Source: Zingiber officinale (Eukaryota; Streptophyta; Magnoliopsida; Zingiberales; Zingiberaceae). Taken from it: a stretch of 64,000 nt of DNA. The DNA is taken from assembly GCF_018446385.1 (NCBI RefSeq), contig NC_055992.1:51846799-51910798 (forward strand). Direction: 5' to 3'. The position numbers and the translations under genes are program-made. Numbering within the stretch: the first letter of the stretch is position 1; each line of letters opens with the position of its first letter. Under the pieces are notes generated by a model. That model saw only the letters and a program-made list of their open reading frames with translations, was not told the DNA's origin and did no database searches. Shown here in pieces: positions 55,976 through 64,000 of this stretch.

Positions 55976-57433
55976 TCAGGTGGCACTGAACTTTCGGCTG
56001 AGTGCATCGGCCACTTTGTTCGCCTTCCCTGGGTGATAAAGAATCTCGCAGTCGTAATCTTTAACTGACTCGAGCCATCGGCGTTGCCTCATATTTAGGT
56101 CTTTTTGTGTGAAGAAATATTTCAGACTCTGATGGTCGGTATAAATCTTACACCGAGCTCCATATAAATAATGTCTCCATATTTTTAGAGCGAAGACCAC
56201 GGCTGCTAGTTCTAAGTCGTGAATGGGATAATTCTTCTCATGTTCTTTAAGTTGTCTAGAAGCGTAGGCAATGACTTTGCCATCTTGTATGAGTACAGCT
56301 CCAAGTCTTGTGATGGATGCATCGCTGTACATTTCGAAGCCTCTGTTGGTTTCCGGAAGAGTAAGAATCGGAGCACTGGTCAGTCTCCTTTTTAATTCTG
56401 CGAAACTCTTCTCGCAAGCTTCTGTCCATTCATACTTTGTATTTTTCTTGGTGAGGGCTGTCATAGGGGCTGTGATTTTGGAGAAATTCTCTACAAATTT
56501 CCTGTAATAACCTGCTAGTCTGAGAAAACTCCTGACTTCGCTGGCATTCTTTGGTCGATTCCAGCTATTCACAACTTCGATTTTACTTGGATCCACCATA
56601 ACTCCATCTTTGGAGATGACATGACCTAGAAATATTACCCGGTCAAGCCAAAACTCGCATTTGGAGAATTTTGCATATAGTTGTTTCTCTTGAAGGATAT
56701 GTAGTACAGTATTCAGGTGTTCGGCATGTTCTTTTAGAGTTCTCGAGTAGATAAGTATATCATCAATGAAGACGATCACAAATTTATCAAGATATGTCGT
56801 GAATACTCGATTCATCAGGTCCAAAAATACTGCAGGAGCGTTGGTTACTCCGAAAGGCATAACTATGAACTCATAGTGCCCATATCGGGTTCGAAATGCC
56901 GTTTTTGGTATATCATCTGGTTTCACCTTCACTTGATGATAACTGGATCGTAGATCTATCTTTGAGAAAACAGTCGCACCCTTCAGTTGATCAAACAGGT
57001 CATCGATCCGTGGGAGTGGGTACCGATTCTTGATCGTCACATTATTCAGCGCTCGGTAGTCTATACACATTCGCATAGACCCATCCTTCTTCTTTACGAA
57101 TAGAACTGGAGCTCCCCATGGAGAGTGACTAGGATTAATAAGTCCCTTGTCGAGTAATTCGGATAACTGTTCCTGAAGTTCCTTTAATTTAGCCGGAGCC
57201 ATACGATAAGGTGCTTTCGAGATCGGCTGAGTACCAGGAATCAATTCGATTCCGAATTCTATCTCCCTGTCAGGGGCCAACCCTGGTAGTTCATCAGGAA
57301 ATACTTTTGGGTAGTTGCATACTACTCTGACGTCTTCTAACATCGGGTCTTTGACTTGATTGGTATCAACCACGTGTGCTAGAAACCCCATACATCCTTT
57401 ATCTAACATCTTTTGTGCTTTAATAGATGACAA
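55976..57433 (-). CDS. Element B: intact RT and RNase H frame (485 codons), no integrase
   Basis: This is the longest intact pol frame in the window. The linker (codons 1-60, [18 protein letters not shown]) leads to RT with the first catalytic Asp at codon 160 ([11 protein letters not shown]), [10 protein letters not shown] at 192-201 and the active site FIDD at 222-225. RNase H follows with catalytic Asp371 (YSDAS), Glu408 (LELAA), Asp433 (YTDHQ) and Asp476 (VADAL). All catalytic residues are present. The frame ends in SRKFSAT and a stop, where relatives continue into integrase. The listed start is arbitrary, because the upstream gag-protease part is beyond C. Lineage: Ty3/gypsy chromovirus-like. 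Confidence 0.9.
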   Translation of the reverse strand: MSSIKAQKMLDKGCMGFLAHVVDTNQVKDPMLEDVRVVCNYPKVFPDELPGLAPDREIEFGIELIPGTQPISKAPYRMAPAKLKELQEQLSELLDKGLINPSHSPWGAPVLFVKKKDGSMRMCIDYRALNNVTIKNRYPLPRIDDLFDQLKGATVFSKIDLRSSYHQVKVKPDDIPKTAFRTRYGHYEFIVMPFGVTNAPAVFLDLMNRVFTTYLDKFVIVFIDDILIYSRTLKEHAEHLNTVLHILQEKQLYAKFSKCEFWLDRVIFLGHVISKDGVMVDPSKIEVVNSWNRPKNASEVRSFLRLAGYYRKFVENFSKITAPMTALTKKNTKYEWTEACEKSFAELKRRLTSAPILTLPETNRGFEMYSDASITRLGAVLIQDGKVIAYASRQLKEHEKNYPIHDLELAAVVFALKIWRHYLYGARCKIYTDHQSLKYFFTQKDLNMRQRRWLESVKDYDCEILYHPGKANKVADALSRKFSAT

Positions 57434-57473
57434 TAACTTCTTCGTTCCTTCTGATTCTCCGTAAAAATAAAAC

Positions 57474-60400
57474 TGTAATACCCACTAAGCTTGTAAGATA
57501 AATATATGAATGTGGGATTTTGCCTTAGAAAAATAATAGGAAGTGAGTTGAACCAAAAAGGAAATAAAAAGAAATAAAAATAGGGAGAGGTCAAGGATTG
57601 AACCTTGAACCTCTTATATTATATTTCATAGAATTAATGGGTAATAACCAGTTGGGAAAAGAATAATATGTTGATAGCAAAGGAGGGAAACTCATGATAA
57701 AGGTAAGAGTAAAAGCTAGCCAAAAAGAAACAAGTAAAGAGCAAGAGAAAGGCAACTTGCCTTCCTCCCTTTCTCTCCCTCTTCCTCTTTGATCTTGCCG
57801 AAATTTTAAAGAGGAGTTAAGGGGATTCATTCCCCCTTATTTTATCATGAATGGTGAGAATAAATGGAAAATAAAATAAATAAAATAAAAATAGAGAAAA
57901 AGGCTAAGGGAGAAGGATAGCAAAAATCAAGTTTGCTACCTCTTCCCCCTTAACATAAAAGGGAGCAAGAAAAGAGAAAATTATTTTTCTCTCATTTTTC
58001 TTTCACTCATCCTCTCCCTCACCGAGAACACCACAGTCCTCTCTCCTCCATCTTCAGCCCCAAAGCCAAATTTCCCCTAAGAAAGCCTAAGATACAAGGA
58101 GGAATTAGCAAAGGAATCAAGGGAAAGGAACTAGAAGAAGAGGCTACTTCTTCTTCACCATACCTTAGATCCACAAGCGAAAAAGATGTAAGCTTCCCCT
58201 CACCTGTGGTACAAGGCTTTTATGTGCTTTTCATATTTTATGAGGATTTTAAAACCTAGAAACAAGTTTGAGAAAATTCGGCCAAGAAGAGCTTTCAAAA
58301 TCTAATGGTGTTTAAACTAGTCTTCACTACATGATAGATTTTTCTATGCTATGTAAAGGGGTTCTTCTTCATACTTCTATACCTATATGATGCTTGATCA
58401 GAGGAGTACTAAACCCTAGAATTTTGGCCAAAAAAATATTCTTAAGAGGCTAGGGAAATTTATTGTTTTACCCAACTAGTACAAGGTTCTTCCTATGAAA
58501 TATTAAGGATTATGTATTGGTTTTTCTTCCTTAGAAGATATTTGAAACTAAAAGAAAACCCACTCATATGTTTCGGACAAGAAAGGGTTTAGGGTTCGGA
58601 AGACCTTTAAATTTAAATAACCATGCTCATGTGATAGAATACAAAGATCTTAAAGGATTTGTATGCTTGAATATTGCTAGAATTTCATGAACTCCTTCTT
58701 AGGGTTTTTGGCCATGATGAGATGGATAGCTTAGAAAAGCTTAAACAAAATTTTAATATGCTCAAGACCTCTGTGCTGTTTAGATATGAAAGTTGTTCAA
58801 TGCCCTCATGCTTAATTAGGGTGTAGAAAAATTAGTGGCATGACATATAACATGTATGATCGCAAGGGGTCCTAGCTTATTCATGAACCAATTTGTATAT
58901 ATGTTTCTTAGTAACTTTTTCCATGAAACTTACTTAGGTTTTTCATGCTTTAGGCCACTTAAAAACCTAGCTAAAGAATGGTAGGTTTCGGTCATGAGAA
59001 AAAAAAAATAAAAGAAAAGAGAAAAAGAAACCTAAAAAGCCTAAGACACAATTCATATGTATACTCATTATGCTTGTCTTTATACATGCTATGAAACTTG
59101 TATAAATTCTCATGCTTTTAGGCTATTTGAAGCAAGTTTATATTCTGTGAGTTTCGGCCAAGTAGGGTTTAAAAGACCTAGAGGCCTTAGAAATGAAACC
59201 AAATGTGTTAAAAGTACTTCTTATGGAAATAGGATAATGTATTGATTTTGTCACCTACTTGTATAATTTTTCCCTGATCTAAATGGACCATTGTGAGTCT
59301 CGGCCATGAAGGTTTAGATGCCCTAGAAACCCTAGGACTTAAATTAAATATGCTCATGTTACTCTACATGAAATATGATAGTAGAAAGCCAAGGTTCAAT
59401 TGCTATATGTTGCTTTATGACCTAAAATGATGCTAGGGTATGTTTCGGCCATAACTATTGGATGATGCCTTGTATGAATTTATAAAAAATGTTAGACCAA
59501 GTTCACATGCTTGTATGCTTGTTTGTAGCCCTAATGAGAACTTGTTAAATTTCGGCCATGACATATGTTAAGGGATAAAAGAACTTAGGAACTAATTCAA
59601 ATGTGTCAAATGTGTTTACCTTGTTTCTTGGTAAAAATGTTATAAATATGATTTAAAGTTGTCCATGCTTTTATGTCATATGGAACCTTGTTTCACACCT
59701 TAAGGTTTCGGCCATGTAAAAATTAGGGACTTGAGGAACTTAGAAACTAAGTTAATCATGTTTATAATGCTTCCTATGAAAATGTTATGATGATAATTTA
59801 GGTGCCACATGCTTGGATGTTGTGTTTAACCTAAATTGAGCTCTAAAGGGTTTCGGCCACAAGGGTTTAGGAAGCTTAAAACCAAGATAAATATGATACC
59901 ATGTTTCCTATGATAGGATAATCACAAGATACACCCTTATGCTTAATATGTATGCTTGTGATTTATGATTTATGATATGATATGCAAGCTTTTATGATAT
60001 GATATGCTTTGTGCTTAAAATATGCATGCTTATGTTATGATATGAGGTTAAATTATGCATGCTTTGATGCTATGTTTAGTGCTTAAAATATGCATGCTTT
60101 CATGATATGCTATGTGGTTAAATCATGCATGCTTGATGATATGCTTTATGCTTAAGATATGCATGTTTTTATGATCTATGCCTAAGTGATGCATATTGTT
60201 ATGACATGATGTATGCCTAAGTGATGCATACCTTTATGATATGATATATGCCTAAGTGATGCATACCTTTATGACATGATGTATGCCTAAGTGATGCATA
60301 CCTTTATGATATGATGTATGCCTAAGTGATGCATACCTTTATGACATGATGTATGCCTAAGTGATGCATACTTTTATGATATGATGTGTGCCTAAGTGAT

Positions 60401-61601
60401 GCATGCTTTTATGATACATGATATGTATGACAAGTACTTTACTTTATATGTGAGTGGCTTGTACCAAGGGTGGGCTCCATAAGCGCCCCGGGAACTAAGG
60501 ACCTCGTTAGGGATGGGCTCCTAAGTGCCCCTAGGACTAAGGGCCTAGTATGTTTGCCTCGTAGGGTTCAAGACTTGCTACCTTGGACCTACAAGGTTGC
60601 GCGCAATATGTAAGTGGTACATAGCCGGGATCCCCCTTATGTTGAGATTATTTTCAAGTATATATGTAAAAGAAAATGGTTTTAAAGATCATGAGACATA
60701 CACATGTTTTTCGGATACATGTTTTCCAAAATCATATTGCATACACCTTATGATTATGCTATGTTTCATGTTATGCTCTTGATTATGATATGCCATGATA
60801 AGGTATGATTATGTATTGTTCATGCTATACCTTATAGACATGTTTCGGCCATGGATTTGTTGATGCTTGATATACAAATTTCGGCCATGGATATGATGAT
60901 GCCTTGATGTACATGTTTCGGCCATAGTATGATGCTTTGATATACATGTTTCGGCCATGCTTTGATATACCATGATACTTGTTTGTTATGCCATGTCTAG
61001 CTATGTTTTATGCAATGCACTATGTATATGTTTCGGCCATGGTGATGCTTGATATGCTATGACTAGTTGTGATTATATTATGATGCATGATATGTTTGAA
61101 TAGAATGCTATGTTATGCCATGATTAGTTGAGATTATGACTTGTTGATGCATTCTTGATTATGTGCTGATTGTTGGTTTTAGTGAGTAGGAAAGGAACTT
61201 ACTGAGCCATGAGTGCTCATAGTTTACTTTCCTTGTACCACAGATAAAGGAAAAAGATGGATGAGTTAAAGGAGCAGCAGGAGGGGCAACGAAAGATGTG
61301 TGTGGCAGTGGCTAGGCAACCAAATAAATAAGAACCTGCTTAAAGTTTCTTTAAAGAACTATGCATTGGTATTTTATGACTTGTGATACCTAAACATGTG
61401 TGGCTTGACATTATGGTTCCACTGGATTTGATGTTATGATTTTGATGCAATATGATAGTATAGTTCAAAAGAAATTTAAAAGAAAAGTTTTATTAAAACT
61501 ATGAAAATTATTTTAAGTGTTCCGCTGTTTTAAAAAGAAAAATTTATACGTAGAGTATTGTAGCCCCGTCCCTTAGGGCAGTAGGGAGGGCGGGCGTTAC
61601 A
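57474..61601 (+). repeat. 5' LTR of C
   Basis: It runs from TGTAATACCCAC to GGGCGGGCGTTACA, about 4.1 kb, and is diverged from D and B throughout. It has about 16 TTTCGGCCATG-type motifs, including an extra cluster at 60840-61040 that D lacks. The 33-bp repeat lies at about 60165-60425 and the CACAGATAAAGGAAA module near 61240. The short ORFs here are incidental. Confidence 0.93.
60165..60425 (+). repeat. Roughly 33-bp tandem repeat in the LTR of C
   Basis: About seven units of GTATGCCTAAGTGATGCATA plus CCTTTATGA(C/T)ATGAT. The units are more uniform than in D and differ at the CCTTTATG spacer. Confidence 0.88.
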
Positions 61602-61604
61602 GGT

Positions 61605-61617
61605 TGGTATCAGAGCC
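61605..61617 (+). other. Primer binding site of C
   Basis: TGGTATCAGAGCC, three bases after the LTR, matches the tRNA-Met primer. Confidence 0.92.
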
Positions 61618-62018
61618 AAAGTTATTGCCAGCTCACTACACACACATCAAGCCTCCTACCTGCCGCTCCAAGTAAGAATGTTTATGCTAAATTTACTTGT
61701 TATATGCTTATGTTTAATTTTCTTGTTATATTCTTATGTTTGATTTTCTTGTCATATGCTTATGCTTTATTTCTTTATGTTACATTGTTTGTCATTATAT
61801 TCCTTATTTTTCCTTATGTTGTTTATGATTTAATTTAATGTTTTACTTGCTTATGTTTGATGCTTTATTCTATGCTTTTAGTTATAATTTAGATTAGGAT
61901 TACATATTGGTAGGTTTGGAATAATACCAGAACAAATAGATATAAACAAAACAATAGGTTAGATTAGCTAAAAACGATAACCACTTACACTAGTCTGTTT
62001 GTCCGTATTTAGATAAAC
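61618..62018 (+). other. Leader of C
   Basis: About 400 bp of T-rich untranslated leader with repeated CTTGTTATATGCTTATG phrases. No other feature is seen. Confidence 0.65.
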
Positions 62019-63227
62019 ATGGTTAGGACATGCAATACCCGAACCGGAGGAACAGTGACTCCACCAGATCTGACACAGGTAGTCGCGGACCTCCAGCATC
62101 AGATCGCAAAGCAACAGCAGCTGATCACTACCTTGATGGGTCAGCAAGGCAACCCAGTCACCCCACCGGTGAATCCACTACCTGTTGTACCTACAGCTGC
62201 ACCAGTACCCCCGGCAGCCCCTACTCCGATGGTCCGACAAGAGGCCTATCTGATTCAGTGGCAAAGTCTTAAGCCGGAAGCATTCTCGGGAAACTGTGAA
62301 CCATGGGATGCGCAAGCCTGGCTCAAAACCGTGGAGAACATAATGGAATTATTGGATTGGCCTGAACACGAGAAGGTCAAATGCGCGTCATTCTGTCTTA
62401 CCGGAGATGCCCGGATGTGGTGGGACAGAGTAAAGGCAAAAAGATAAATCAACCAAATGCAGTGGACAGATTTTGAGACAGAGTTCTTAGAGGAATTCTT
62501 CTATATGCGAGTGACCAACAAGCACTATGACGAGTTCACTGAGTTCCGGCAAGGTGATCTGTCAGTTAACGAAGTCGTTAAGAGGTTCAACCGCCTAGCC
62601 CGACTGTGCCCAGAACTGGTCCGAACCGAAAAAGAAAGGGTCCGGTTAATGTTAAAGATGCTCCGACCCGAGATAGCTCTGAACGTAGCCGGCGGAGTTA
62701 ATAGACCGCAGACTGCAGAGGAGCTAGTCAGCAGCGCCCTGATTACCGAGCACTATCAGGAAGCAATGAACAAGGGCAAGAACCAAGCACTGACCGGAGC
62801 ACAAAAATCGCACAATACCAGAACTGACTGGAAAGGAAACTCAAGTGGAAAGAGGAAACAGTGGAATAAAACAAAAGGTGGTCCGGGCAATAAGCAGACT
62901 AAGTACCCTCAGTGTGCCACATGTGGGAAGATGCATTCTGGAGTATGTCTTCTGAGCACCAAAAGGTGCTACAACTGCGGAGGGGAAGGTCATTTGGCGA
63001 GAAATTGCCCTACTCAGTCTCAGGCACTACCTTCGCAGAATTTCCAGAATAGGAGTGCCCCCGCACAGCTTCACCAGATGCAAGCTGCCATAGAAGGGAC
63101 TTCAATCAGCCAAGGAAGATTAGGAGCCCCTCCCACTATGACCAATGCCAGAGTTTACTCTCTCGCTCAGGACGACGTGGCGAACGCCTCTACTGCTGTC
63201 ACAGGTCAGCTATCTAATTTCAGTTAG
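62019..63227 (+). pseudogene. Element C: gag with one in-frame stop
   Basis: One frame from ATG 62019 to the stop at 63225-63227, broken only at 62445-62447. It encodes a Gln-rich helix (DLQHQIAKQQQLITTLM), a Pro-rich spacer, AYLIQWQSLKPEAFSG, the retrotransposon gag domain (FEEFF-like, HYDEFTEFRQGDLSV, FNRLARLCPELV, LKMLRPEIALNVAGG), a CATCGKMHSGVC pair and the zinc knuckle CYNCGGEGHLARNC (about codons 317-330). It ends shortly after the segment that precedes protease (GRLGAPPTMTNARVYSL). One reversion would restore the frame, so it is younger or better kept than G's or K's gag. Confidence 0.9.
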
Positions 63228-63228
63228 T

Positions 63229-64000
63229 ATGCTAGAATTTTTATTCTATGCTGAAAGCAAACTGATGAGGGAATCCATCGAGAAACTGAAACATGTCTCG
63301 TATCCATTAGTTGAAACCATGTCCGGACGACTCTCTACACTCACCATAATGCCAACATTATTCGAGAACATGTTAGAGAAGCAAACCAGGGACCCGAGCC
63401 TTCAAAGAATTAAACAAGAGACCACAGAAGGAAAGAATGACGGGTTCTGTATCGCAGACGATGGAATATTATACCTCAGGGATCGATTATGTATTCCAGA
63501 GGATCCAGAGTTGCGAAAGAAGATACTGGAAGAATCCCATACAACGCCTTATGCAATGCACCCGGGTTCCACTAAAATGTACCAGGACCTGAAAAAGAAA
63601 TTTTGGTGGTCCGGTATGAAAAGAGAAGTGGCTCAGTACGTCAGTACTTGTCTGACGTGCCAAAGGGTAAAAGCTGAACACCAGAGACCCGGCGGATTAT
63701 TACAACCTGTCCAAATTCCAGAATGGAAATGGGAAGAAATCTCCATGGATTTCATTTCAGGTCTACCCAAGACGACAAACGGGTATGATGCTATATGGGT
63801 GATCGTGGACAGACTGACGAAGTCTGCACACTTTTTGGCGATCAAGATGACTTATTCAACTGAACAACTAGCTCAGATATATGTTAAGGAAATCGTCAGA
63901 TTACATGGTATCCCTAAGACCATTATTTCTGATAGAGATGGAAGTTTTGTTTCGCACTTTTGGGAGTGCGTTCAGAAGGCCCTCGGCACGAAGTTGTTGT
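63229..64000 (+). CDS. Element C: integrase, open to the window end
   Basis: The frame is open from ATG 63229 without a stop to 64000, in the +1 frame relative to gag. After a spacer come the HHCC zinc finger (His in EESH and AMHPGS, Cys in STCLTC), the gypsy-typical VKAEHQRPGGLLQP, and the catalytic core with Asp in SMDFISGLP and Asp in SDRDGSF; the catalytic Glu lies beyond the window. It should process and join cDNA ends in the nucleus. Because RT is deleted upstream it could be made only as part of a short gag-integrase product, if at all. It may not start at this ATG. Confidence 0.88.
   Translation, partial: MLEFLFYAESKLMRESIEKLKHVSYPLVETMSGRLSTLTIMPTLFENMLEKQTRDPSLQRIKQETTEGKNDGFCIADDGILYLRDRLCIPEDPELRKKILEESHTTPYAMHPGSTKMYQDLKKKFWWSGMKREVAQYVSTCLTCQRVKAEHQRPGGLLQPVQIPEWKWEEISMDFISGLPKTTNGYDAIWVIVDRLTKSAHFLAIKMTYSTEQLAQIYVKEIVRLHGIPKTIISDRDGSFVSHFWECVQKALGTKLL

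Larger units (their letters stand above)
41636..57473 (-). mobile_element. Element B: minus-strand Ty3/gypsy element with 4-kb LTR, interrupted by A and C
   Basis: Minus-strand order is RT-RNase H (57433-55976), a collapsed 3' end, and the 3' LTR (55925 down to 41636, with A nested). The 5' half lies beyond C, outside the window. Integrase is missing between RNase H and LTR. B is inserted in the LTR of L. Its LTR is the same family as C and D. Confidence 0.88.
57474..64000 (+). mobile_element. Element C: plus-strand Ty3/gypsy element with 4-kb LTR, runs past the window end
   Basis: The 5' LTR (57474-61601), PBS, leader, gag (one stop) and integrase (open to the window end) are visible. Protease, RT and RNase H are deleted near 63215-63228. 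It belongs to the same LTR family as B and D and is inserted in the opposite orientation in B's pol. The bases before the LTR are AAAAC (57469-57473), the expected TSD. Confidence 0.9.

Overview
The window is repeat DNA from a flowering plant nuclear genome. Everything I can identify is an LTR retrotransposon or a piece of one. I found no host gene, rRNA, tRNA gene, CRISPR array or bacterial signal. The Ty3/gypsy chromovirus, Ty3/gypsy Athila-type and Copia/Sirevirus-type families, together with the depth of nesting, indicate a large repeat-rich plant genome. A monocot, perhaps of the ginger/banana order, is a low-confidence guess.

I label the elements A to M and rebuild the layers from LTR ends, 5-bp target site duplications (TSDs), primer binding sites (PBS) and polypurine tracts (PPT). 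The oldest layer is L, an Athila-type element on the + strand. Its env-like 3' end, 3' region and 3' LTR begin at 18617-20318, and the LTR resumes at 40344-41635. K, a + strand chromovirus (14908-18616), lies inside L. An LTR of family J (14708-14907) interrupts K's gag. G, a - strand chromovirus (3150-14707), lies inside J. H (6068-12998) sits inside G's LTR, and I (1-3149) sits inside G's pol. In the middle, F (20319-40338), a Sirevirus-like gag-only element, interrupts L's LTR. F carries a solo LTR, M (22336-24733), in its gag, and an Athila-type element, E (26292-39822, - strand), in its 3' LTR. E carries a 4-kb solo LTR, D (31492-35550). On the right, B (41636-57473 and beyond, - strand) also interrupts L's LTR. 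B is interrupted by A (44602-54858, + strand) in its LTR and by C (57474 to past the window end, + strand) in its pol.

No element in view is an intact autonomous copy. H and F encode only gag. E has gag, protease and an env-like ORF but no pol. B keeps RT and RNase H without integrase. C keeps gag and integrase without RT. A keeps near-identical LTRs around a decayed interior with no recognisable gag. Together the partial copies cover all retrotransposon functions, and several must have moved in trans.

The most unusual signals are non-coding. Unrelated families (H and F in Copia, E and L in Athila) each carry a family-specific block of GC-rich palindromes just upstream of the LTR TATA box. 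H and E also carry a second block of the same motif inside the element, in E just upstream of the env-like ORF. A short reading frame around the peptide PFETELGYW is shared by the 3' regions of E and L. The 4-kb LTRs of B, C and D carry a dispersed TTTCGGCCATG motif and a roughly 33-bp tandem repeat.
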